A DNA stretch of 64,000 nt, from the NCBI GenBank assembly GCA_036583965.1, contig JAZBQD010000015.1, forward strand, positions 25,227,810 through 25,291,809, given 5' to 3'. Numbering within the stretch: position 1 is the stretch's first letter; each line of letters opens with the position of its first letter. The DNA comes from Prunella strophiata. Taxonomy: Eukaryota > Chordata > Aves > Passeriformes > Prunellidae. Of the stretch, positions 1 through 12,400 are shown one piece after another. A program made the translations under genes and the position numbers. The notes under the pieces were generated by a model. It did no database searches. It was not told the origin of the DNA and saw only the letters and a program-made list of their open reading frames with translations.

Positions 1-942
1 AAAGAGCATATAAAAAAAATTCTTGTGGGCTGAGAAAAGGACAGGGAGAGCTCACTCATCAGTCATGGACAGGACAAATTCAGCTTGGGCCAAAAATGAA
101 TTCAATTTATTGCCAATCAAATCAGAGCAAGATAATGAGAAAGAAATCCAAATCTTAAAATTACCTTCCCAGGTCACCTGCCTTTTTTCCTAGGTTCACA
201 TTCACTCCTGAGTTATCTCCCTCCTCCCCTCCAGAGGCCCAGGGGGACAAGGGATAGAGGATTGCAGTCATTTCATCACACCTTGTTTCTGTTGCTTCCT
301 CCTCCTCCTGAGAGGAAGGAGTGTTCTCTCTCTTGCCCCTGCTCCAGCACAGGGTTCCTCCCACAGCAGACAGTCCTCTGTGAAGTTCTCCACTGTGGGT
401 CCCTCTCCCCAGGCTGCAGTTCCTTGTCAGCTGCTGTAGCATGGATCCTTTCCATGGGATGCAGTTCTTCAGGAACAGCCTCCTCCATTCCCACAGGATC
501 ACTGTTTTCAGGCATCCACCTGCTCCAGCATTGTATCTTCCAGGGCTGCAGGCTGCTCAGCCATGGACCTCCATGGGCTGCAGGGTCACAACTTGCCTCA
601 TCATGGTCTTCACCAGGGGCTTCAGGGGAATCTCACCTCTGACACCTGGAGCACCTCCTTCCCCTCCTTCACTGGCCGTGGTGTCTGCAGAGTTGTTGCT
701 CTCACATATCCTTGCTCTGCTCTGCTCTGGTGGGAATTGCTCCTACACAGTAGCTTTTTTCCACTTCTCACATGCATTATCCCAGAGGCACTGCTGCCCT
801 TGCTGGTGAACTTTGGCCAGTGGCAGGTCCATCGTGGAGCTGGCATTGGCTCTGTTTGACATGGAGGAAGCTTCCAGCAGCTCCTCACAGAATGATACCC
901 CAGCAGCCCCTGCTACTAAAACCTGACATGCAAACCCAGTAC
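1..942 (-). mobile_element. ERVL-type LTR, minus strand, cut by the window's left edge
   Basis: Read on the minus strand, this begins near 942 with the GGGTTTGCATG...CAGGTTTT motif that I know as the 5' start of a long avian ERVL-class LTR. It runs through imperfect repeats of the kind 'ATGCTGGAGCAGG' and 'CTGCAGCCCATGG', and has a polyadenylation signal (AATAAA, read as TTTATT on the plus strand at 106-111). The U5 part continues off the left edge, so the 3' end is missing. Open frames of 79-126 codons on both strands fall inside it and are shadows of the GC-richer repeat, not genes. The segment is clearly GC-richer than the flanking DNA. The family is from memory; an ERVL subfamily name needs a repeat library. 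Confidence 0.75.
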
Positions 943-2819
943 TGTCTTTTTCTGAGCATATAATGAGAGGCAGCCAAGTGAATCACTTCCTCCAGCCTGA
1001 AGCTTTGATTCCTGAACTTTACATGAAAGTGCTCCATTGCATTTTTTCCTTCAATTTGATGGCAGTATCACTGCAGATGAACACAGTGAAGAGGAAGAAG
1101 AGTTCAAAAGTACCATGGTGGGAACAATTAATTCTGTAGTCTAAGTGCTCAAAGACTCATACATGTAGAAAATCTGAAGCAGATATTATTTTTGACAAAG
1201 AAATTAAATATCAAAACACCATCATTCTGTCTTCATTAAGAGCCCTGTTACAACACTTTTTTGGTTTCAGACTGCTACTGCCAGCTGCTATGGATGAAAC
1301 CTCATCTTCCTCTGCTGAAGTGGGTGCAGGTCTTACTGGAGAGAGGATATGAACCTGGATGAATCAACAGTTTGACTGTGGTTCTAGGGCAGTGCCTACA
1401 TTGCAGTCACCTTTATGTGTCTCTTGAAGGCACAGGAGATATCTTCCCTCTTGAGGGCCCAGGAGATACTCACTCCCATATTTGAAAACCATAGTGTGCC
1501 CAAGAAACACATACATTCCGTTTATTTCAGTGTTTTGGTGGCATTTTGGTTACAAAAAATCTCTCATTTTAGTTCCAATTTTGCAGGTTTCATTCCATAA
1601 TAATTTATTATTGTGAATGGACAGGTTCAGCTTTCAGGATTTTTAAGCAGAACAGGTTCAAGTCCTTGGTTTAAGGTCTCTGCTTGAAGTCATTGAGGAG
1701 GCTGGAATTTACTTCTATGAAGAAAACCAGGAAGAGGGTATCACAGTTTGTTTGCCCTGGGACAGCTCTTTGCCTCTGTCTGAACTGTACTTTAATCACT
1801 CTAGTACAAAAAGAAAATTTAAAAGCTTCCTTGAATGACAAGTTTGGGGAATGTTCTTCTCAATAAGTATAAATCAAAAAGTAAATAATATTTTTTTTTA
1901 TTTGTTTAAAAGTCAGCTTGTTAAGAACACTGGCTGCTTTATCACAAGAAATGACAATTTGCTTTAAGTGATGCCTAAAATAGACATGAAACTTCTTGAT
2001 CTATTTGGAACCATTTGATAGTAAGGATATTCATTTTTAACTTGGGCAGAAGGTCCCATCAGTATGGCTGGAGAGTTTTATCAAGAGAATTTTCTGATAA
2101 CTAGGTAGGAATTTCTGCCATTTATTACTGCAGTTGTGACAAGGATAGTAGTAAACCTTTATATTTAATTTCTTCTAGCAGCATAGACACATGGTGTCAC
2201 AACATCCATGTTTATCATCATACTTGTACAATAATCTTGTAGTTTATAATTTTAATTATTTAGTCTGAAACATTTGAAAGAATAGATGTAGAAAAACTGT
2301 GCCTATGATGGAACTGTTCCCAGTTGTGCTCCTACAAAGCCAGTGCTAGAAGAAAGTACTTGGAGTTCTGCAGTGGGTTTCTCTAGTGTTGAAGTGTTGG
2401 TTCTTACCTCTTTCATCAATTTTAGTTTAAATTTTATCAAATCACAGTTGCTGATGATATCTTTGGAAGGAATTATTTGGGTCAGGATGACTAACAAAAT
2501 TAAACTGAAATTATATTTCATTATGAATTTTAAAACAGAAATGGAAAATTATGTCACAACAAAAATGCTGCTTTTTTAACATATGGAATCTGGTGTACTT
2601 ATCCCCTCTTCTCTGCAAATTTCTCCTTCCTGCCTGTCTTTTTAGTTTTGCTTTCAAAACTAAAAAAAACCAAAAAACCCCAAAAAACTAGAGTGAATTA
2701 CATTACCCTACTAATATCAGTGAGATTTAGCTAAGTGCTTAAAATTTTTTTGGTCCAGATTTGATATCTGTTCCATTCTTCAGTGATCATTAGACACTTG
2801 TTTGATAAAATGCTGTTCT
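943..2819. other. Unassigned AT-rich sequence between two ERVL LTR pieces
   Basis: No gene or recognisable repeat is visible. Open frames reach only 60-78 codons and overlap on opposite strands (for example 2303-2521 minus and 2343-2579 plus), as expected by chance. There are short A/T runs and an A-rich patch mixed with CCC blocks near 2661-2692. The stretch separates two LTR fragments of one family in opposite orientation. I see no retroviral gag, pol or env remnant between them. Confidence 0.5.
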
Positions 2820-3283
2820 TGTTCATAAAAGAACTGCAACCCACCAGAAGGACTCACGTTGGAGAGGTTCATGGAGGGACCCCAGGCTGGAGCAGGGGCA
2901 GAGTGTGAGGAGTCTCTCAGGTGGAAGGAATGGCATGGAACTGACCACAGCCCCCATTCCCCACCCTCCCATGCTGCTGAAGGGGAAGAGGGAGAGAAAA
3001 TCTTGAGTGAAGTTGAGCCTAGCAAGGGTGGGGGGAAAGATGATTTTAAAGATTTGGTTTTATTTCTCATTGTTCTGCTCTGATTTGGCAATAAATTAAA
3101 TTTTTTTGCTCCAAGTCAAGCCCATTTTGGCTGTAGTGATGACTTGTGAGTGATGCCTCTCTGTCTTGACCTTGACCCATGAGCTTTTTGTTGTGTATTC
3201 TGTTCCCTCTTCAGCTGCAGAGGGGAATGATAGAGTGGTTTTGGTGGGCATCCTTGTGTCCAACCAGGGTCAACCCACCATGA
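2820..3283 (+). mobile_element. 3' half of an ERVL-type LTR, plus strand, 5'-truncated
   Basis: This matches the 3' half of the LTR family at 1-942 but in the opposite orientation. Shared landmarks are 'GAACTGCAACCCA', 'GACCCCAGGCTGGAGCAGGGG', 'GTGAAGTTGAGCCT', 'TTTAAAGATTTGGTTTTATT', an AATAAA signal at 3090-3095, and a U5 ending in 'GGGTCAACCCACCA' at about 3280, where the canonical family end is CCACCACA. The first several hundred bases of the LTR are absent, so this is a truncated relic. The minus-strand frame at 2780-3091 is a by-product of the repeat. Confidence 0.75.
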
Positions 3284-6200
3284 TAATTTAGCACAGATTA
3301 CAACTAGGTGATTTACATTAGACAATTATTGAATTTAATTATATTAATTTTCATTCATATATCAAGATTCTGATAACTACAATGTAACTACACAAATGCA
3401 ACCCAATCTCTGGCTAGCATGTATTACCACTAGCAGTTATTTCTGTGAGTACTGCACCAAATACATGGAGCTCTATCCTTCTCTAATAAGTTGCATTAAG
3501 TCTAATGTGTAGGAAATTTGTACAATATGTTTATATTTCATAGTGTGTCTGATTTTAAGCTGCACTAAGGTATTGACTAGGAATTTTTGTAGCAGGTAGT
3601 GTGTGCTATAAAGTTTTAATGGGATGTAAAATGCTTCATTAAGCATTCTCTGACATGTCTAAGACAAAATGCAGGCTAAAGATGTGGTGCCTTCAATGTT
3701 ATTATAATTTCCCTGAGCATCATATGTATAATTACAATCCCAAATGATTAATTTCCACAGTTAGGTGTAAGCAGAAAATGAAGATCTCAGTTTGAGCCCA
3801 GAATATAAATACATGGCAGTAGTTGGAATAATCAAGCTTCTGATGTTCTGATGTACTTTCTTGCAGATGTTTGAGATCCTGTTAGTTTTACTAGGGTCCA
3901 TGTGGGAGAACAGGTCTGCTCAGGCAGACTGCACTGTGCTGCTGTGACTCAAATGCTGTTAAATGTGTTTGTGTTCAGAGCCTGAGGAGTGCTGGTGTTC
4001 CTTTGGGGGGAAGGAATAAAGCTTTTAAAGAAACTGTATTTTGAGATTTGATGGTTTTCGGGCACAAGACCAGACAACTACCCCTGACAAAAGTAATGTT
4101 TTACAAATATTATTTTTCAAAATTTTCATCATTTTTTCTTTCTCATTGCTGGAGGCAAATGAGTAAATGATTACACTGCCTTATAGTGATAAAGTAAGTA
4201 GACATAATGAGTTATTCAGATCCTCAGAAATATACCTGGAAGTTGTAGGGTTTTTTTTCTTTCTTAATGCTTTGGCACACTGCTAAGAGGTGCTTAACCA
4301 GGGACTAATAATTTTCCCTTACAGGTACAGTCTTAAATGTTTCTATCAATATTTTCTTACAATAATTACAAAATTCAGCTGTATCCATTTAAAATGTTTC
4401 TCAGATTTTTCCTCTCTTGAAAATTATACAGCAGGGACCTGTGCTTGCTACTACCAGTCTGTTGCTTGTGAGTGTGAGGTTGCTATGGATGAAAGGAGAA
4501 ATGTGTGGAATTATCATAAACTCAGAGGAAAACAGCAGTGAGACCAACCTTATAACATTGATCCATAAATGTCAAGGAACACACAAAATGCTAAAAGCAT
4601 GCTTTAATCCTTACAGCAGTGGGCTTTCAAACTTGATCATTAGTTCAAATCATCTCAGTACAAGAAAATTACTGATACTCTTATTTCTTAACTCGTTCCA
4701 GGAAAAGAAAGTCTGAGCCTTTTGCTGTGTGAAGAAAGACAGATCACATGTACTCACTCCATACCTCACAAACACAGAAATCTGGGTGGTGATATTGTGA
4801 CACGATGCTCATCTCTGTATCTCTTCTCCTTTCTGTTTTTTTTCTCCAAGGTATTTTTTTTAAAGGAAAGTAATTGCATTGTCCTTTTTCTGCAGTATTT
4901 AGTAGTATGGGAATAGACTTTGTGGAGTATTTAGTACTCAATGTGATGATCAGCTTCAGTCCTTTGGAAAATGCATAGGAAGCCAAACGTTTATAACAGA
5001 TTTTGACTGAGGAATGCTGAGATGGGAGTTAAGTGGACATGAAAAATTCTCTGATCCAAAGTAGATGTGGGGATGAAACTGGAAGTTGACTTAATAGATC
5101 AATACTAGTCACATACACATTTTTGTTAACAGTCTATGTAATGGCCAATTTTACATAGTGCAGATGGTCAGCTGCCAAAGAGGCCAGTTGTACAGGGCTG
5201 GAGAACACATGAGAACTGAGCCATAGACTAAAGGTAATAGGAATAAACACATGAAAAATTTTGAGATATATGGTCTTGATTCCTGCACTAAAACTGCTGC
5301 CTAATAAAGGTTCAACCTGACTTTTGCTCTTTGCAAGTATGAATATTTTTGTGTACCTAATCTTCCTGATAACTAAGATATTATGTTTCACAAAATGAAC
5401 AGATTGTTAGAAGAATTTTACCTGAAGGAGGCCTGTTTGCATTTTTATGGGAGAAGTGTACTCCTTGCACAGGGGAAATCATCAGGGTATCTGTCCACTT
5501 CTCTGTTGGGTAAATCCAGCAGTTCTCCTCTGGATTCCTTGTGGCTTTAGAAATCCAGACAGAATCTAGTCCTGTGTCTAGACAGGAATGCAAAGTGATT
5601 TTGGCTAAACTGATCAGCATGAGTGCATTGGCTGCAAACATTGTCCAAAAATGGGTAAGAAGTAGTTTCCTTGGATAAAGGTGATGACAGCCAGCAGAGT
5701 GGAAATAATTTTTATTATTTTGTGGCAATTTCGAGTGAAAAGAAGTAATCTGGGATAAAGTGAAACAAAAGACTCCTGTACATATGAAATTATCATACCA
5801 CAGATAATTTAAAGCCAAACCTAGTTTCAATTGTACTTGCAACATATTTTTTTATAAAAAAAATAAATAGAGTTATAAACAAAGAAGGAGGTTCAGCAAT
5901 GACCCTTTTGAGCCAGTGATAAAAGTAAAGAAGGAAGTTTTAGTGGAAGGCTAAGGAGCATGACCAAAGGGTGGCAGATACAGCTTCACATTACTTCATT
6001 TTTTTTTTTTAATAGCAGCTTAGACTCATATTCTTGTCTCCAGAGCAGAACATAGGCACTAGCTGCATGGCAATAGGAAATTTAGGACTGCCTCAACAAT
6101 TCTGGGTGAAATTATGCCATGCATTGAAATGTTGTCCTGGCACTCCTCAGTCAGTCACCTGCCAGCCTTTAAACAGCCAACACTCAACAAACAGCAAATA

Positions 6201-8040
6201 CTGTATCAGAGGTACAATTGTATAATATCCAGAATGAACAGATAAAAGCAGCTTGCCCCAGGCTACCTGTTTGTTCATGGAAAGTAGTTTCCTTGGAGAA
6301 CTGAGTCCTTCTTTAATAGACAAATTATGATCTCAAGTCAGGTTCTCCACATCTGAGATGAGTAATGTTCACTGGAGGATCACTGCTGGGCCCTGTGCAT
6401 GGCACCCAAGCTCATCTGAGAAGCTCATCCCCCAGAAGCTGGAAAATATGTGAGTGTACATTTAGACATTCATAATTTCCCTCTTGACATCCAATCTCTT
6501 TGACTCCAGTTCCTTCTCCAGCTTTTGTGTCAGTAGTGGTAACACCATGGATGGGGCAAGCTCATAGGTCACTTAAGCTGTTGGAAACAGTCATTCACTG
6601 TCATCAAAATAATTCTATACTTGTTCTTAAACTGGAAGTAGATACTGCATCATTCTTCCTTGAAACAACTTCAGTGCTTGTTCTGTCTTCATTCACAGAA
6701 GGATATTTTGAATATATCCTTCTGAAACATATTTCACATGAGTTTCTGAATTTCCTTTGGCAAAGCTGGATGCTTTCAGGCTACTTTTAATTTATTAATA
6801 GTCATTCAGAGTCTGATTTTACTAGAATACAATTCCTATCTACTTTTTTACAGTCTTTCTGGCTTTTCAGCCTTGGGATTACACTAATTAATGTATTATT
6901 CTCCCCATATTTAACTGTATTCATTGTATCTGCTTTATTTCTAGTCCCTACATCCACATTACCCTTTTCCTGTACAGGAAGCAATCTTGTATTACTTTCA
7001 AAATCATGCTTCCTTCCTACTTTTCCCCCACTAATATTTTCCTAGGAAATGTCTAGGCAATTGAACTCCTAACACAATCATTATACCAAGTTTGATACAG
7101 ACTTCCTTCATCTGTAAAAACATTTCCTGATAATGCTTTCTCATTCTCTTCTGAAGTTCTCTGGCAAGATCCAAGGACTTTTTCCATATCTCATTCTTCA
7201 CTTTACTTCAAATAGTTCCTATGGTGTCAGCCAAAATCCTAGTGTCATTTATTTCTGTTTATTCAGTATTCTCCCTGTGCGCAAATTTCTCCCTCTCTCA
7301 TTACTTTTGTTTTACCTCACCCATCTGCAAACTTTATATGTTGGTAATTTTATCTCCCAGTTGATAGCTTGATTTAAGCAACTCTTTGTCATTCCAATAT
7401 AATCATAATTTTCCCTCAACATATGTTTCTAATACAACAATCTTGTTACATATGTTTCTAGCATTTGTAAAACACATTTATCCTGTTCTTTGTCTGTTCA
7501 CTTTTTAAAAATGTGTAGGAAGAAATTATTTCCACACTGACTTAATTTAAAAAATCAGCACCTTTTTCTCTAACCATTAAAGTCCTTATCTATTTTGCCT
7601 GTATGAACTCTGGCTGTTGAGGAAATTAAGGATTTTTTCAATAAAAGGACATAAAAGGAAATTAAGACTTTTTCAATTAATCTTTTCTTCCCAAACTGTT
7701 TCGGCAATGTCAATTCTTTTTGATCCCAATAGGTTGTTAACTCTTCTCTTTAAATCTTTAAAGCCAAGAGGTCTTAAACAGTTTCTTCTCTTAATGGAAT
7801 ATTTCAAACTTTATTATCCGTTATTAGTTTACAAGATCAATCTGTTGCCATCTTGATTCAAAGGTTGCCCTGGAAAAAATATTTAAATGGTAGACCCACA
7901 GGATTTTTTCTTTCCTTTTCAAGTAGTCACCCATGCTGTCAGTCCTCTCTGGGTGTTAATGTCATCAGCCTGAAGTAAAATTACCTGGCTGGAAATCAAA
8001 ATATATAATATTTGTCTGGGTTGCATATATCACAGATACC
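3284..8040. other. AT-rich single-copy-like stretch, no gene recognised
   Basis: No repeat family or gene was recognised. The only notable open frame is on the minus strand at 5381-5845 (154 codons). Its ATG-containing part at about 5411-5640 ends in a sequence resembling a splice donor (CAG|GTAAAA on the minus strand). I could not link it to a family, and a frame of this length is close to chance for this much AT-rich DNA. Imperfect short duplications of 'GGAAATTAAG' occur near 7620-7680. Confidence 0.45.
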
Positions 8041-8060
8041 TTTTTTTTTTTTTTTTTTTT
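8041..8060. repeat. T20 homopolymer
   Basis: An uninterrupted run of 20 T. It could be the A-tail of an old minus-strand retroposon, but I recognise no element next to it. Confidence 0.9.
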
Positions 8061-8794
8061 AATGAATTAACTTTATTGCTCTCTGTTTTTGACACAGCTA
8101 GGATGATGCAGAAAGTTTTGGATGTTTGTCAGTGTAAGATCAATCTGATTTTGGAAATGGACTAAAAAAATCACTTACCTCTCTGTTAATGGTAGAGAGC
8201 AGCTCTCCAGCTATCCTGCAGCTGCCCATGGAAAGTAAAATTCTGGGCTCAGAGGACTGGAATAATTACAGGCTGTCCCTGTTCTGGTTTGAACCAATCT
8301 AATTTTCACTCCAGCTGCTTCTGCCTAAATACAAGGCAACAACTTAACTATCCAAATGGCTGATTAGATTACACTCTTATCACTTTTCCTAGTATGAGAA
8401 AGGCACCCCCTATTAAAAAAATATTTCTACTTGATAAAGGCATGAAGAAAAAGTGATTCTGAGATTTAAAGAGTCAGTCTTCCTCTCCTTTTTCACTTCC
8501 ATTGTCTGTGTTCTGTTCTCATCTGTTCCACTTCTGTTGCCTTATTGTGCAGCTACTGCTTCACACTCCTTTTTGACATATTTACCTGTAAGCCATGTCT
8601 ACATTTGCACACCAACCTTCTCCTGTCTTGCTAAGCAAGGATGTATTTAATTGCAGCTCTATAGATGCATTGCCACTTATGATTCTGCTAGCTAAACTCT
8701 TATGATGGATGACCTAGTGCAGAGGGGGTGAAAAATTAAAGTATCTTTTCTCATTGGTAAACACCTGCTTCTAAGCCTTCCACTAAGAGAAAGG
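8061..8794. other. Unassigned sequence before the microsatellite
   Basis: AT-rich DNA with no recognisable gene or element. One 65-codon plus-strand frame (8453-8650) shows no supporting features. Confidence 0.4.
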
Positions 8795-9003
<209 letters not shown>

Positions 9004-9009
9004 ATTCAT

Positions 9010-9450
9010 TACAGTAAAACTGCAGAATGCAGTGAGACAGTGAGATTGATTTAGGCAGTATGTGTTTATTCAGACTGGAATATGCTTTGAAGTCTGAGGA
9101 TCAGGGCCATAGACTTCAAAGAGCTGAAAAGATTTATAGGCTAGATGGTGAGTCTGAGGGTGCCATGTGAACCAGGCAGTGTGGACATAGACCCAGGAAT
9201 CTGGATATGAGTGTTTGGCACATGGACAAATACAGGGAACACAAATAACTGGTCCTGGACTGTAGGAGATGGGCCTCTGATGAGTGAAGATAACCAGTTT
9301 TGCTGTCTCATGTGGTGGAGCATGGGAGGGTTCAGAAATCTCTGCAACACAGGGTGGACCTTGCTAACTCTGAGGTAATCTATTTGCCATTTGGAGAACT
9401 TTCTTCTGAGGTGAGACATACCTTCCTCAGAGCTAGGTGGAACCTAATTA
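9010..9450 (-). mobile_element. Possible degraded LTR, minus strand (weak)
   Basis: On the minus strand a TATA-like CTATAAATC (about 9135-9143) is followed about 65 bases later by AATAAA (about 9067-9072). A pyrimidine-rich AATCTCACTGTCTCACTG tail comes next, an arrangement like the U3-R-U5 order of a retroviral LTR. I could not define TG...CA ends or a target-site duplication, and I do not recognise the family. It may be chance; the 92-codon minus frame at 9141-9419 lies inside it. Confidence 0.3.
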
Positions 9451-12400
9451 TTTCTGGGCTAAAATAAGGATAAGCCAAGATGAAGAAGATCCTATGCCCA
9501 GATCAGCAGATCAATGAAGAAAAAGTTTATCATGATATAGAGAGAGGGAGAAATGTATCACAGAGTAAAAAAGGTAAGGAAAAATACAAGTGAACTACAT
9601 GTATAAGAATGAACCAAATGAAGATATATAAAAACTGTGTTGTTGAAATGGATTAAAGATACAGGCATCAAAGATCAGTAATAGAGTGAAAATATGATTA
9701 CACCAAGAAAAATGTTTAAAAACTAGCATTTTCCTCGCTTATTACTTTGAGTAATAATTACTTATTACTCTCTTGTTACTTCTACAGAATTACATGACAT
9801 CAGTGCCAAAAATTATTTCAAAAATGTTAACTTGTTCATCACTAAAAGAAATGTCATGCTAATTGCTTATTTTCATGATTTTTTCATGTGTCCAAGTCAC
9901 AAGAATTGAAATTGAAATTATCCATTACATATGAGTATGATTTCTGAACACTCTAGAACAGATACTGTGGCTTACCCTTTAGAATAGAACCTCTGAGGTA
10001 ATAAATCTGATGAATTTCACTTTATATCATCAAAGAAGAGGACTGGGAGCAAGCTGATATTTTTGAGGGTGTGTTCACTTTTGATATATCAGATGACTAT
10101 TGATTGCATGCATTAAATGTTATATGGATCCCTTCAAACTTGATACAAGCTGGTTTTAAGGAGACGCATGATCTCATCTCACTCAAAAACTAAATGATCC
10201 TGCATGTGACATGATCCTGCATGTGACATTTGGTCAAAATCTCCTGTCACCCCTCTGAACTAAATGGTAACAGAGGGAGCTTAGCACCTTTTCTAAGAGT
10301 TGAGGATTTTTAACAGGATCAAGTGAAAAATGTGCAGGAGGTGAATCAGGAATGAAGTGTTTCCAGGAAATATCAATGGCTGTTTTTCTCATTCTGTATG
10401 AAGCATTTCAGAATAAAATGGTAAAAATCAAGATGGCAATGTGAGGCAAAAATTGACTTAAGGTTTGATTCTGTGGCTACATGTTGCCATCAGTTAGATC
10501 TGCAAAATTTGCCTGTAGGAAGAGGTTTTGCTGCAAATCCCTCACTTAATGATAACTCTCACACCCACTATAGAATATTAAAATGTTCTAAAAACACCAG
10601 TATAGGCATTTTGAACAAATACAGCTTTTCTTCAAAGTTCAGTTAATATTCCATATCGGCTGTTTGCCATGATGACTAATGTGCTGCAACCTTGCTGTTC
10701 TGCATTAAACATCAGGAAAATGTACATCTGCACTGGATTTTTTTTCTTTCCTTTGTTTCTAAAATGCTGAGTTCTGCTAAAAAAATTGGATGGAAATCAA
10801 ATATGAGAAGCTTAGCCAACTTTAGTGAAATGATATCAGAGTTACATTATCCCTTAATGAAACAAGTATAGAGGTCTGATTGATTTATAGAGCAATTTTT
10901 TGCACCATTACCTAAGTTGATTGTGTACAAATAGTTTTCTATATTCACAACAATCATGTCCCTGCACTACTTTTAGTATGTACATTTCAAAAGCATTATT
11001 TTTATACAGGACTGAAAGATCTGAAGATTTTCAGCTGAACAGTGTTAATGTCATGTGAAGCTGTTTATTGAACTTTAATACATTTTAGCACTTTTCTCTA
11101 AGGATGACAGACAAATAGATTCCTTTTTCCTGTGGTGAGTAACATCTCTTTGGAACAGAGGGAAATTTCAATGCTTAATCTAAGTATGTTGTTGCACAGC
11201 TGTGATACAATTTCCCACTTACCCACAAAAGGGTTGTTCTTTTAAATAGATTGAGAGTCATTCTGCTCAGATATAAAAAGTTAATCTCCATCCATAAGCA
11301 CTATAATCTGCAACTTCAAGAAGTTTTTGTTTGAAATGGAATTTCACCCAGCTAATCCTGATTTCATCATCTCTGGTTTTAGGTCTAGATCTTTCAAAGA
11401 AATATTGCTTTTCATAGAGATTCACAGGAATGCAAGATTTTTTCCTTGAGGGTGCACTGTGGGATTATGACTATGAGACCATCACTTACATAAGTGTCAG
11501 ACGTTCAGGTTCTCATGCCTTGCCTGCAAAACTTGTATGTCTGGCTCTTGACTCACATCCCTGAATCAAAATTCATAGCAGGAATGCTTTTTGATCTACT
11601 TTCTCTGCAGCCACCTCTGGCAGTGCTGGATGATACATAAGGATAGTGATGGTCTTGCTCTTCATGTGGAAGAAACCCTTGCTCAGGAGCATCTGAGCAG
11701 TGGCAAACTCTTATCACTCAAACTCCTCTTTGTTCCATTACTCTGGTGACCAGCAAGCATTCTCTTGAAGATTGACTGAAACACTAGTACAGAGAAAAAC
11801 AGCCCTCAGGGGTCAGAACTTGGGAACCTCCATCTTCATAAATGAAACCTTTGTATACTTTTAAGTTTTAATTCTGATTTGGATTCATAACATATCTGTT
11901 TTCTTGGGAGTAAAATAATTTACTGCAAGGAAGCTTTTTGAGGGGAAGCCCTCCTCTGTTCTGCTATGCATGACTGAATATAAAATTTCTGCTCTCAAGA
12001 AATGATTTCCAAGCCATTTAATTATGACACATCCTGTGATTTTGGTGGAGGCTTTCTAGTGCAGACAGATGTTTGAAATAATGGATTTTTCCTTTTTCTC
12101 TATTCCAAGAAATCTAATTTGGAAAAAGAGCCCCCTACCCTGGCTGATTTCCTCTCTGTGGGGGCCTAAGTGTTATTGATAGTGTACTCCAGTACAATGA
12201 CAATCAGGCTGTTTTCAGCCTCAGATCTTGTATATCTAAGCAAGAGAAGGAAATATTTAAATGAGGGGGAATAGAGACTATGTTTGCATAAATATTTAAA
12301 TATAATATGCCAAATTAATTTCTGCGACAATTACATGGGTATTACATTGGCTACATCTATAATTCAGAAATTAATCTGGTAAGTACTATTCTCAGTTGAG

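Noticed and set aside
161..888. Overlapping frames of 79-126 codons on both strands
   Set aside because: All lie inside the ERVL LTR, which is non-coding; the openness reflects its higher GC content.
943..2819. Internal retroviral region between the two ERVL LTR pieces
   Set aside because: The LTR pieces are in opposite orientation and no gag/pol/env-like frame or primer-binding site was seen.
11590..11690. Protein-like minus-strand stretch of about 34 codons
   Set aside because: It looked like a possible pseudogene fragment, but I could not match it to a family and the frame closes on both sides.
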